A stretch of DNA of 64,000 nt, taken from contig NZ_KE386488.1 in assembly GCF_000427365.1 (NCBI RefSeq), forward strand, positions 2,329,882 to 2,393,881, written 5' to 3'. The position numbers and the translations under genes were made by a program. Of this stretch, positions 42,012 through 50,452 are shown piece by piece. Under the pieces are notes generated by a model. It was not told the DNA's origin. It was given only the letters and a program-made list of their open reading frames with translations, and made no database searches. This DNA comes from Rikenella microfusus DSM 15922 (GTDB taxonomy: Bacteria; Bacteroidota; Bacteroidia; Bacteroidales; Rikenellaceae). How positions within the stretch are numbered: the first letter of the stretch is position 1; every line of letters begins with the position of its first letter.

Positions 42012-44531
42012 ATGGTTATTACCAAAAGGAACGGGTCTGTCGAGCCTTACGACCGGGAGAAAATCGCCGTCGCCGTGAGGAAAAGTTTCGCCAGTACCGG
42101 ACGTGAAGCCCCCGACGAAGCGATTTACGCCATGGTCGGCGAGGTGGAGCTTTTCGTGAACAGCGACCCGTCCAACCGCCATGTGGAACGTATCCAGGAC
42201 GAAGTGGAACGTACCTTGATGGAGCACGGTTTTTATGCCGAAGCGAAAAACTACATCCTTTACCGATGGCAGCGTACCGAACGCCGCCGAGTGATCGGAG
42301 GCATCGTCCGCGACGTCGGCGACGAGGCGATCGCCGAAACCCTCCGCGAAATTCAGCAGGATTTTCCGCGTAATGAATACAGCCTGTCGATACTCGCCGA
42401 GAAATTCGCCGGTTTCGGAAAACCGGGCATGAAACCGGACGAAAGCCTTGCGGCCTTGATCAAGGCCGCCGTCGAACTGACCACCCAGGAGGCTCCCGAG
42501 TGGGAATTCATCGCCGCCCGTCTGTCGGGATTCCGGCTGGCCCGGCGCCTCGAAGCCCAGGCCGAAAGGGCCGGGTGGAACACCTTTTACGACAAGTTGC
42601 GTTACCTGACGGACGAAGGGTTGTACGGCGATTATATCCTCGCTTCCTATTCCCGCGGGGAGATCGACGATGCGGCCGGTTTCATCCGTCCCGAACGGGA
42701 TAAGCTGTTCAACTATTCGGGGCTGGACCTGCTCGTGAAACGTTACCTGATCCGCAACCGTTCGCACGAACCGGTCGAGTCGGTACAGGAGATGTTTCTC
42801 GGTATCGCCCTGCATCTGGCGATGCCGGAAAAAAACGACCGTATGGGGTGGGTACGGAGGTTTTACGACCTGCTGAGCCGTCTGGAGGCGACTATGGCTA
42901 CGCCGACGCTGGCCAATGCCCGTAAACCGTACCACCAATTGTCGAGTTGTTTCATCGACACGGTGCCCGACAGCCTCGAAGGGATTTACCGCAGCATCGA
43001 CAATTTCGCGATGGTGAGCAAATTCGGAGGCGGAATGGGGCTGTATTTCGGTAAAGTGAGGGCGGCCGGCGGTTCGATCAGGGGGTTCAAAGGGGTGGCC
43101 GGAGGCGTCATCCGGTGGATGAAGCTGGTGAACGATACGGCCGTGGCGGTCGATCAGCTGGGGATGCGGCAGGGGGCCGTGGCGGTCTATCTGGATGCGT
43201 GGCACAAGGACTTGCCCGAATTTCTGCAATTGCGTACCAACAACGGCGACGACCGCATGAAGGCCCACGATATTTTTCCGGCCGTCTGTTATCCCGATCT
43301 TTTCTGGCGTATGGCCCGCGAGGACATGGAACAACCGTGGCATCTGTTCTGTCCGAACGAGATACTGGCGGTCAAGGGTTATTCGCTGGAGGATTGTTAC
43401 GGGGAGGAGTGGGAGAAACGTTATCTGGAATGCGTGAACGATGCCCGGATTTCACGGCGCACGATCAGTGTCAAAGACGTCGTGCGCCTGGTGCTGCGTT
43501 CCGCCGTCGAAACGGGCACTCCGTTCGCTTTCAACCGCGATACGGTGAACCGGGCCAATCCGAACGGCCACAGGGGAATGATTTACTGTTCGAACCTCTG
43601 TACCGAAATCGCGCAGAACATGTCGCCCATCGAGACCCTTTCGACCGAAATCCGTACCGAAGAGGGCGACACGGTGGTGGTGGAGACCGTCCGCCCCGGC
43701 GATTTCGTGGTCTGCAACCTCGCCAGCCTGTCGCTGGGCCATCTGCCGCTGGAAGACGAAGCGCAGATGAAAGAAAAAGTGGCCACGCTCGTGCGGGCGC
43801 TGGACAATGTGATCGACCTGAATTTCTACGCCATTCCCTATGCCCGCATCACGAACCGCCGTTACCGCAGTATCGGATTGGGTGTGAGTGGTTATCATCA
43901 TGCGTTGGCCGTGCGGGGTATCCGCTGGGAGAGCGAAGAGCATCTGCGCTTTATGGACGAAGTGTTCGAGCGGATCAATTATGCCGCTATCGAGGCCAGT
44001 GCGGAACTCTCTGCCGAGAAAGGAAGTTACGATTATTTCGAGGGCAGCGACTGGCAGACGGGAGCCTATTTCGCAAAACGCGGCTACGATTCGCCCGCGT
44101 GGCAGCGACTGGCGGACAAAATCCGGACCGGCGGGATGCGCAACGCCTACCTGCTGGCCGTCGCGCCCACCAGCAGTACGGGGATCATTGCGGGAACTAC
44201 GGCCGGAGTCGATCCGGTCATGCAGCGTTTTTTCCTGGAGGAGAAAAAGGGATCGATGCTTCCGCGCGTGGCTCCGGCCCTGTCGGACAAGACGTTCTGG
44301 CAATACAAAGGGGCTTATCTGATCGACCAGCGGTGGAGCGTCCGTGCGGCGGGTATCCGTCAGCGGCATATCGACCAGGCGCAGAGCATGAACCTGTATA
44401 TCACCAACGATTACTCGATGCGGCAGGTGCTCGATCTGTATCTGCTGGCTTGGGAGTGCGGCGTGAAAACGGTCTATTATGTCCGCAGCAAGTCGCTTGA
44501 AGTGGAAGAGTGCGAGAGCTGCGCTTCCTGA
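42012..44531 (+). CDS. nrdA: Class Ia ribonucleoside-diphosphate reductase, alpha subunit
   Basis: The 839-residue protein begins with an ATP-cone (about 1-90, MVITKRNGSVEPYDREKI), giving allosteric activity control. The active site shows Cys313 (LSSCFID) and Cys568 (FVVCNL) as the redox pair and Asn528/Cys530/Glu532 (SNLCTE) as the radical cysteine set. The C-terminus ends in the swinging pair CESC, and YYVRS carries tyrosines of the radical path. It reduces ribonucleotides to deoxyribonucleotides with the NrdB radical subunit and oxygen. A B12 riboswitch precedes it, implying a B12-dependent class II enzyme elsewhere in the genome. nrdB follows after 31 bases. Confidence 0.96.
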   Translation: MVITKRNGSVEPYDREKIAVAVRKSFASTGREAPDEAIYAMVGEVELFVNSDPSNRHVERIQDEVERTLMEHGFYAEAKNYILYRWQRTERRRVIGGIVRDVGDEAIAETLREIQQDFPRNEYSLSILAEKFAGFGKPGMKPDESLAALIKAAVELTTQEAPEWEFIAARLSGFRLARRLEAQAERAGWNTFYDKLRYLTDEGLYGDYILASYSRGEIDDAAGFIRPERDKLFNYSGLDLLVKRYLIRNRSHEPVESVQEMFLGIALHLAMPEKNDRMGWVRRFYDLLSRLEATMATPTLANARKPYHQLSSCFIDTVPDSLEGIYRSIDNFAMVSKFGGGMGLYFGKVRAAGGSIRGFKGVAGGVIRWMKLVNDTAVAVDQLGMRQGAVAVYLDAWHKDLPEFLQLRTNNGDDRMKAHDIFPAVCYPDLFWRMAREDMEQPWHLFCPNEILAVKGYSLEDCYGEEWEKRYLECVNDARISRRTISVKDVVRLVLRSAVETGTPFAFNRDTVNRANPNGHRGMIYCSNLCTEIAQNMSPIETLSTEIRTEEGDTVVVETVRPGDFVVCNLASLSLGHLPLEDEAQMKEKVATLVRALDNVIDLNFYAIPYARITNRRYRSIGLGVSGYHHALAVRGIRWESEEHLRFMDEVFERINYAAIEASAELSAEKGSYDYFEGSDWQTGAYFAKRGYDSPAWQRLADKIRTGGMRNAYLLAVAPTSSTGIIAGTTAGVDPVMQRFFLEEKKGSMLPRVAPALSDKTFWQYKGAYLIDQRWSVRAAGIRQRHIDQAQSMNLYITNDYSMRQVLDLYLLAWECGVKTVYYVRSKSLEVEECESCAS

Positions 44532-44562
44532 CATTCCGTGTAACGACAACAAATCGACAAGA

Positions 44563-45612
44563 ATGGAAACGAAAACATTGAAGAAAAACGCCCTGTTCAA
44601 TCCGGAGGGCGATACGGACCTGGCGTTGCGGCGCATGATCGGCGGCAATACGACCAATTTGAACGATTTCAACAACATGCGGTACAAATGGGTCAGCGAC
44701 TGGTACCGTCAGGCGATGAATAATTTCTGGATACCGGAAGAGATCAACCTCACGCAGGACACGAAGGATTACCCGCTGCTCACGCGGGCCGAACGGACGG
44801 CTTACGACAAGATTCTGAGTTTTCTGGTTTTTCTGGATTCCCTGCAAAGCAACAACCTGCCGACCGTGAGCGAATACGTGACGGCCAACGAGGTGAACCT
44901 CTGCCTGCACATCCAGGCTTTCCAGGAGTGTGTCCACAGCCAGAGTTACAGCTATATGCTCGATACGATATGCAGCCCTGAAGAGCGCAACGACATTCTG
45001 TATCAGTGGAAGACGGACGGGCATCTGCTGCGCCGCAACCAGTTTATCGGCGATTGTTACAACGATTTCCAGCGGCACCAGACCGGTTCCACGCTGATGA
45101 AGACGGTCATCGCCAATTATATTCTGGAGGGGATCTATTTTTACAGCGGTTTCATGTTTTTCTATAATCTGAGCCGCAACGGAAAGATGCCGGGGTCGGC
45201 GCAGGAGATCCGCTATATCAATCGGGACGAGAATACCCACCTGTGGTTGTTCCGCAATATGATCCTGGAGTTGAAGAAGGAGGAGCCGGAACTGTTCACG
45301 CCGGACCGGGTGGCGGTTTACGAGGAGATGATGCGCGAGGGGGTCCGGCAGGAGATCGAATGGGGACAGTATGTGATCGGGGACGACATACCGGGGCTGA
45401 CGCGGCAGATGGTCTCCGATTATATCCGTTATCTGGGCAATTTGCGCTGGAACAGCCTCGGATTCGGAGACCTGTTCGAGGACAACCGTACCGAACCGGA
45501 AAGCATGCGGTGGGTATCGCAGTATGCCAATGCCAATATGGTCAAAACCGATTTTTTCGAGGCCAAAAGCACCGCTTATGCCAAAAGTACGGCGCTGAAG
45601 GATGATTTATAG
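44563..45612 (+). CDS. nrdB: Class Ia ribonucleoside-diphosphate reductase, beta (radical) subunit
   Basis: The 349-residue protein starts at ATG 44563 (METKTLKKNALFNPEG); an in-frame ATG 28 codons upstream lies within the nrdA end and adds unlike sequence. Di-iron ligands can be seen: Asp92 (FLDSLQSN), Glu122 and His125 (QECVHSQSY), and the later Glu/His set in NYILEGIYFYSGF and NRDENTHLW. Tyr129, seven residues after Glu122, is in the place of the E. coli radical tyrosine, so the enzyme is the normal oxygen-dependent type. It is co-transcribed with nrdA. Confidence 0.96.
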   Translation: METKTLKKNALFNPEGDTDLALRRMIGGNTTNLNDFNNMRYKWVSDWYRQAMNNFWIPEEINLTQDTKDYPLLTRAERTAYDKILSFLVFLDSLQSNNLPTVSEYVTANEVNLCLHIQAFQECVHSQSYSYMLDTICSPEERNDILYQWKTDGHLLRRNQFIGDCYNDFQRHQTGSTLMKTVIANYILEGIYFYSGFMFFYNLSRNGKMPGSAQEIRYINRDENTHLWLFRNMILELKKEEPELFTPDRVAVYEEMMREGVRQEIEWGQYVIGDDIPGLTRQMVSDYIRYLGNLRWNSLGFGDLFEDNRTEPESMRWVSQYANANMVKTDFFEAKSTAYAKSTALKDDL

Positions 45613-45681
45613 CCCGGTGAGGCCGGGAACATGCGAGGACGCTGTGCGGCGGGGAACGGTTTGAGACTGGAGACATGAATT

Positions 45682-45711
45682 GCCTGACAGACCGGTTCCG
45701 GTCTGTCAGGC
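45682..45711 (+). terminator. Perfect palindrome terminating nrdAB
   Basis: GCCTGACAGACCGG TT CCGGTCTGTCAGGC is a 30-base perfect palindrome 70 bases after the nrdB stop. The following T-tract is weak. Confidence 0.7.
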
Positions 45712-45784
45712 TTCGGTCCCGAATTTTGCTGCATGTCGGGTCCGCCGCCGTATCCGGCTCGTTTTCTCCCCGGAGGCGGAATTT

Positions 45785-45892
45785 TTATTCGTATTTATAT
45801 AATGCATTTTCTTCTTTCTGTAGAAGTCGAAGCTCGGCTAGTGTCGGAGTTTCATGTGTAATAAACTTACTTTGCAATTCTTGGATGTCCCA
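45785..45892 (-). pseudogene. Possible C-terminal coding remnant next to a family B repeat
   Basis: On the minus strand one frame reads DIQELQSKFITHETPTLAEL and on to NALYKYE before TAA at 45785-45787, protein-like in composition. Upstream in that frame it runs straight into the end of a family B repeat and a stop. It may be the tail of a gene cut by the element. No family is recognised. Confidence 0.35.
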
Positions 45893-45983
45893 TTATATAC
45901 TTTGATCTATCAACTATTTTCACCGGCGTTGAGAGGAAATTACCGCCGCATAGGTTGGGGTATATCAAAGTATGTAATCGGGC
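45893..45983. repeat. Repeat family B, short degenerate copy
   Basis: TTATATACTTTGATCTATCA and GGTATATCAAAGTATGTAA form the terminal inverted repeat; the interior is only about 50 bp with CACCGGCG. Between here and 46304 nothing further is recognised. Confidence 0.55.
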
Positions 45984-46304
45984 TTTGATGATATCCTTTG
46001 TAAAAGGAATATAGTCTATTTTTTATCTTTTGCACTGTCAGTTCCAGAGCTGGTCTTGGATACTAAACTTAAGATTGGTCTCAATAATGGCTTACGGGAG
46101 AAGCTTTATTCCCGACCGGTCGCATTCGATAAGGCCTATTCTCGACGATTCCTTTTCTAAATTGTGGTACGATGTTGTTTTGAAAACGCAGTTTTTCTCG
46201 TAAAGCTCAGCTGAACAGTATACATGAATCTATTGTATTTGGTTTTATACCGTTTAGGCTGCCGTTTGTATCCAATTATTACAGCCTCTTTCTCAAGGCG
46301 TCTG

Positions 46305-46622
46305 GAGCGGAAAACGAGACTCGAACCCACGCTCCGCGTGGGTGTCTCGCGCCGTTGTCCGCATCCCCGCTCCCCCTCATAGGGGGCCCTGGGTCGCTCG
46401 CCGAAGTCTCCGTTTTCCGAAAACAAGAAAGCCGGCAATCTTTTGATTACCGGCTTTTCCTATGAGCGGAAAACGAGACTCGAACCCACGCTCCGCATGG
46501 GTGTCTCGCGCCGTTGTCTGCACCCCTGCTCCCCCTCATAGGGGGCCCTGGGTCGCTCGCCGAAGTCTCCGTTTTCCGAGAACAAAAAAGCCGGCAATCG
46601 CTTGATTACCGACTTCCCTCAT
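46305..46622 (-). repeat. Two tandem 159-bp direct repeats carrying copies of the tRNA-Gly 3' end
   Basis: The string GAGCGGAAAACGAGACTCGA occurs at 46305 and 46464 and again as the real tRNA 3' end at 46623, exactly 159 bases apart each time. Each 159-bp unit holds the T-arm/acceptor end of tRNA-Gly, about 100 bp of unrelated GC-rich sequence with GGGGGCCCTGGGTCGCTCGC, and a terminator hairpin (AAGCCGGCAATC/GATTACCGGCTT). The units differ at few positions. They look like repeated attachment-site or duplication scars behind the tRNA gene. Confidence 0.85.
46584..46613 (-). terminator. Terminator of tRNA-Gly
   Basis: On the minus strand GTCGGTAATC pairs with GATTGCCGGC, followed by TTTTTTGTT, 10 bases after the tRNA 3' end. 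The same hairpin is duplicated in the repeat near 46430-46457. Confidence 0.8.
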
Positions 46623-46623
46623 G

Positions 46624-46696
46624 AGCGGAAAACGAGACTCGAACTCGCGACCCCAACCTTGGCAAGGTTGTGCTCTACCAACTGAGCTATTTCCGC
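46624..46696 (-). tRNA. tRNA-Gly (GCC anticodon)
   Basis: The minus strand reads GCGGAAATAGCTCAGTTGG, the anticodon loop TTGCCAA (GCC), the T-arm GAGTTCGAGTCTC and the acceptor TTTCCGC. All four stems pair; length 73 bases; CCA is not encoded. Confidence 0.95.
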
Positions 46697-46740
46697 AGTA
46701 AATATTTGTACGGTGGTGTGTCTCGTGCGGCAACTTGCCA

Positions 46741-46822
46741 AGGTCGGGGATCCCGTTTCTCTTGAAACGCCGTCCCGCCGTTTCGGGCAAGGTTGTGCTC
46801 TACTTGCCTGAGCTATTTCCGC
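46741..46822 (-). pseudogene. Broken tRNA-Gly copy
   Basis: On the minus strand GCGGAAATAGCTCAG (from 46822), then GTAGAGCACAACCTTGCC, repeats the first half of tRNA-Gly with an altered D-loop. After that the sequence departs and no matching acceptor 3' strand is found, so it cannot fold as a tRNA. It lies 45 bases before the intact gene in the same direction. Confidence 0.75.
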
Positions 46823-47024
46823 AGTAATATCTTACTCCTTTGGCGGATAAGACGATTCCCATTGATAAGGCGCCCTATCCCCCTTTCCGGATACAAAAGT
46901 AGAATGAAAATTTGAATTTGCAAAACATTTTTCGAACAGGGATATGAAAGAGCGAGGTAAAATATTCAGGATGAATACGCTGAAGTGACTTATTTTTCGT
47001 ATATTCGTCGGAAAAACGATCGAT

Positions 47025-47453
47025 ATGGAACAAGTTAAACTGGAATGGAAAGGCGGGATGCAATTCGACGCGCAGGTGGGGGAGCATACGATTACGCTCG
47101 ATGGGCCGGAAGAACTCGGGGGAATGAATATCGGGGCGCGGCCGAAACCCTTGCTGTTGGTTGCGTTGGCCGGCTGTACCGGGATGGACATCGCGTCGCT
47201 CGCCCGGAAGATGCGGGTGGAGTTCGAACGGATCGAAATCGAGGCCGACGCGGAAAAAAGCGATGAGATACCGGTCGTTTATACTGCCATGACACTTAAA
47301 TACCGTTTCGAAGGGAAAGGGATCGATCCCTCCAAACCGTTGAAAATGGTCAGCCTCTCGCAGGAGCGGTATTGCGGGGTGGCCGATATGTTGCGGAAAG
47401 TCGCGCCGATCGCGTTCGAGGTATATCTTAACGGCGAACGGATCGACCGATGA
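47025..47453 (+). CDS. OsmC family peroxide-detoxifying protein
   Basis: The 142-residue protein has the two reactive cysteines of the OsmC/Ohr fold in GCTGMD (Cys51) and YCGVADML (Cys118), with the family strand GARPKPLLLVALAGC between. It is close to the YhfA branch. OsmC proteins reduce organic hydroperoxides in the cytoplasm; the substrate here is not known. It stands alone between tRNA-Gly and a family B repeat. Confidence 0.92.
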   Translation: MEQVKLEWKGGMQFDAQVGEHTITLDGPEELGGMNIGARPKPLLLVALAGCTGMDIASLARKMRVEFERIEIEADAEKSDEIPVVYTAMTLKYRFEGKGIDPSKPLKMVSLSQERYCGVADMLRKVAPIAFEVYLNGERIDR

Positions 47454-47568
47454 ACGGATAAAGCGCTCCATACGACGTTGGCCGGAACGTCGGTATTCCT
47501 CCTTGCCCGGCTGTGCACCCTGCCTGCGGGGTTACGGTTCGAGGGGGCATAAGCGATAATTACGGATA

Positions 47569-47776
47569 CCTGATTGTATGTGGTATACTAAACTTATTCG
47601 GCGGTAATTTCCCGCTATCGGCTCCGCAGTGCCACAGGGCGCTCCGGCCGGAAGTTCTTTTTGTCGAAAGAGTCCGGCGCGAGGCGATGCAACCTCCGGT
47701 AAAAGTCCCGGAGGGTCCGGCGCGAGCCGAGAAAACGCCGGTAAAAATTATCGGTATATCAAAGTATATGATCGGG
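47569..47776. repeat. Repeat family B, copy at 47.6 kb
   Basis: Ends near CCTGATTGTATGTGGTATAC and CGGTATATCAAAGTATATGA, with the core CCGGAGGGTCCGGCGCGAGC (47708-47727) that also occurs in the copy at 1301-1469. It occupies most of the gap before the GH89 gene. Confidence 0.65.
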
Positions 47777-47864
47777 TACGGATAAACAGGTCTTAGGGCC
47801 GGGGCTGTTTATGACCAACGAAAAAATCGTTATCTTAGGCGATATTGGCACCAAACCCGGATCG

Positions 47865-50144
47865 ATGAAAAAAATCATTTTATCATGTTTATGGGGGATG
47901 GGAATGTTTTTCCTGTCCCTTTCGCTTTTCGCTTCGCCCCGCCCGGAAGAGGTACTGGAACGACTGGTCGGGCGGGTCGTGCCGGACTTGCGGCACAAAA
48001 TCGTATTCAGGGTGGATTCCACGCGCAAAAGCGATTTTTTCCGTATTTCGAAGATGGAGGGATCTCCGGCCTGTACCGTCCTGATCGAAGGCGATAGTCC
48101 GGTGAGTGCCGCCAGCGGCTTGAACTGGTACCTGAAGTATTACTGCGGCAGCTCGCTCTCTTTCTGCGGCGACCGGATCGCAGTTCCGGACTCCTTGCCG
48201 CTACCCCGCACGCCGGTCGAAATAGATGCGCCGCATCGTCATAGTTTCTATATGAACTATTGTACTTTCGGATACAGTACGGCTTATTGGGACTGGGAAC
48301 GGTGGGAACGGGAAATCGACCTGATGGCTCTGAACGGAGTTACGACACCGATGGCGATGGTCGGGGCGGAAGCGGTCTGGCGCAACACACTCCGCCGGTT
48401 CGGATACTCGGACGACGAAATCGGGCGGTTCCTGCCCGGGCCTCCTTTCCTGGCTTGGTTTCTGATGGGCAATCTGGAAGGGCAGGGCGGGCCGCTGCCA
48501 GACGAATGGTTCGGCCGCCAGGAGGCGTTGCAGAAAAAGATCGTGGCCCGGATGCGGGAATACGGGATGAAACCCGTCTTTCAAGGCTTTTTCGGTATGG
48601 TGCCGTCGGATTTGAAAGACAAGTATCCGGATGCGCACCTGATTTCTCAGGGCCGGTGGAACGGGCTGACGCGGCCTCCGGTACTCGATCCGTCCGATCC
48701 GTTATTCGATCGGATGGCGGCCGTGTGGTACGAGGAGTATGAAAAACTGTTCGGAAAGGCCGACTATTTCGGCGGGGATTTGTTTCATGAAGGCGGTCTG
48801 ACCGGAGGGCTGGATGTGGCGATGGCGGCCGGCCGGGTGCAACGGGCCATGCGGACGGCCAATCCGGACGCTGTGTGGATGATTCAGGCGTGGGGCGAAA
48901 ATCCGAAAGAATCTTTGTTGAAAGGACTCGATCCGTCACATACGATCGTCGTCGATATTTGCGCCGAATATTGGAGCCGATGGCAGGAGCGCGGGGCGTT
49001 CGGCGGATTTCCGTGGATATGGGCTCATCTGACCAATTACGGCGGCAATGTCGGTTTGCACGGACGTTTGCAGGCGATTGCGGAGGGGCCGGTGAGGGGA
49101 TTGAAAGATTTGGCGGCCGGCCATTGGATGGCCGGCGTGGGGACTGCGCCGGAAGGCATAGAGGTCAATCCGGTAGCCTTCGAGCTCGGTTTCGAGATGC
49201 GCTGGCGCGACACGGTGCCGGATGTGGAGCGCTGGATATCCGATTATGCCCGGCGGCGTTACGGTTCCTCTTCGGAAGTCGTGGACAGCGCCTGGCGGAT
49301 ATTCCTGCGGACGGCTTACGGGACTTATGACGGATCGCGCCGTCCGTCCGAATCGGTTTTTTGCGCGCAGCCGAGCCTCAAAGGACAAAATATCACGGCT
49401 TCGGCCTGGAGTCAGTGCAAAATTTATTACGATCCGGCGCTTTTCGCCCGGGGCGTCGCCCTGTTTCTACAGGCCGCTCCTGAGTTGAAAGATTGTGCGA
49501 CCTACTGTTACGATGCGGTGGATTTCGTCAGGCAATACCTGGCCGATCAGGGGCGGGAGGCTTATTACGGGCTGACCGAGGCTTTCCGCAGCGGCGACCG
49601 GCAGCGGTTCGACAGCCTTTCCGGCCGTTTCTTGGGGTTGATTGCGGATCAGGACAGCCTGCTCACGGCGCACCCCGGATTCCATGTCGCGCATTGGCTG
49701 GAGCAGGCACGAGCGGCGTCCGACGATCCCCGGATACAGGATTTGTACGAATACAACGCCCGGCTGTTGATCGGTACCTGGACGCCTTTCCGGTCTTCGG
49801 TGCGGGATTATGCCCATAAGGAGTGGGGCGGTATGCTGCGGGATTATTACCTGCCGCGCTGGAAAGGTTATCTGGATTACCTGGCCCGGCATTGGAACGA
49901 CCGAAATACGGTGTTGCTGCGCGAGGGGCGTTCCGCTCTTCGGCAGGGAGACGGCGAGGGGAGGGTACACGGTACGCCGGCCCTGCCGGTGAAACCTGTC
50001 GCGCTGCCGCCGGACGACCGGCCCGATTCATTTCCGCAGGAAACGGAGTGGGTGAGAGCGAACAATCGTTATGTTCCGGACACGACCGGAAATCCGGCGG
50101 ACCGGGCGGTCGCGTTGTTCGCGAAATACGAGTCGCAGCAATAA
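47865..50144 (+). CDS. GH89 alpha-N-acetylglucosaminidase
   Basis: The 759-residue protein is taken to start at ATG 47865, giving a clean signal peptide (MKKIILSCLWGMGMFFLSLS, cleavage near residue 23); an in-frame ATG 18 codons upstream would place non-hydrophobic residues before it. After an N-terminal domain, the GH89 barrel shows MNYCTFGYSTAYWDWERWER, DLFHEGG with Glu309, and GTAPEGIEVNP with Glu430. These correspond to the catalytic acid/base and nucleophile regions of human NAGLU. It removes terminal alpha-1,4-linked N-acetylglucosamine, as found on gastric mucin and heparan sulfate. It is transcribed alone. Confidence 0.93.
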   Translation: MKKIILSCLWGMGMFFLSLSLFASPRPEEVLERLVGRVVPDLRHKIVFRVDSTRKSDFFRISKMEGSPACTVLIEGDSPVSAASGLNWYLKYYCGSSLSFCGDRIAVPDSLPLPRTPVEIDAPHRHSFYMNYCTFGYSTAYWDWERWEREIDLMALNGVTTPMAMVGAEAVWRNTLRRFGYSDDEIGRFLPGPPFLAWFLMGNLEGQGGPLPDEWFGRQEALQKKIVARMREYGMKPVFQGFFGMVPSDLKDKYPDAHLISQGRWNGLTRPPVLDPSDPLFDRMAAVWYEEYEKLFGKADYFGGDLFHEGGLTGGLDVAMAAGRVQRAMRTANPDAVWMIQAWGENPKESLLKGLDPSHTIVVDICAEYWSRWQERGAFGGFPWIWAHLTNYGGNVGLHGRLQAIAEGPVRGLKDLAAGHWMAGVGTAPEGIEVNPVAFELGFEMRWRDTVPDVERWISDYARRRYGSSSEVVDSAWRIFLRTAYGTYDGSRRPSESVFCAQPSLKGQNITASAWSQCKIYYDPALFARGVALFLQAAPELKDCATYCYDAVDFVRQYLADQGREAYYGLTEAFRSGDRQRFDSLSGRFLGLIADQDSLLTAHPGFHVAHWLEQARAASDDPRIQDLYEYNARLLIGTWTPFRSSVRDYAHKEWGGMLRDYYLPRWKGYLDYLARHWNDRNTVLLREGRSALRQGDGEGRVHGTPALPVKPVALPPDDRPDSFPQETEWVRANNRYVPDTTGNPADRAVALFAKYESQQ

Positions 50145-50452
50145 AGGATGATTATATAGGGTTTTCCGGCCATGTCCGATATACCCGGATACGGCAGGAG
50201 GAGGGGTATTTTGCGCCTTGCCGCACGAGGCGGGGCGAATCCGGACGAAAGGACTGTCGTGTAAAATTGCGTATGAATCAGGTGCGTTCCGGAATGTGCG
50301 ATCCGCCGTTTCGGGAATCTCCCGGTTTCACGGGTTTTCTTCTGCTTCCGGTGGAATGGCATAGTATTTGAAACATTTCATCCGTGTCCGCAAGCATGGC
50401 TGCGTACGACTTATCGAAAAACAATCAATCGGAAAACCTAAAACCAAAAGCT
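50145..50452. other. Intergenic region before gadB
   Basis: No gene is seen. ATTATATAGGG (50152-50162) and GTGTAAAATTGCGTATG (50259-50275) may be the ends of a very decayed family B repeat with a GC-rich interior. The gadB promoter should lie in the last 150 bases, but no perfect TAnnTTTG box is found. Confidence 0.3.

Noticed and set aside
42012-44531. B12-dependent class II ribonucleotide reductase, suggested by the riboswitch
   Set aside because: A separate NrdB subunit follows with intact di-iron ligands and radical tyrosine, and the alpha subunit ends in the class I CxxC tail, so it is class Ia.
46157-46438. 93-codon minus-strand frame near tRNA-Gly
   Set aside because: Its first half is the tRNA-3'-end repeat read through; the rest is basic and short with no family match. 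An integrase relic was considered but no catalytic motif is present.
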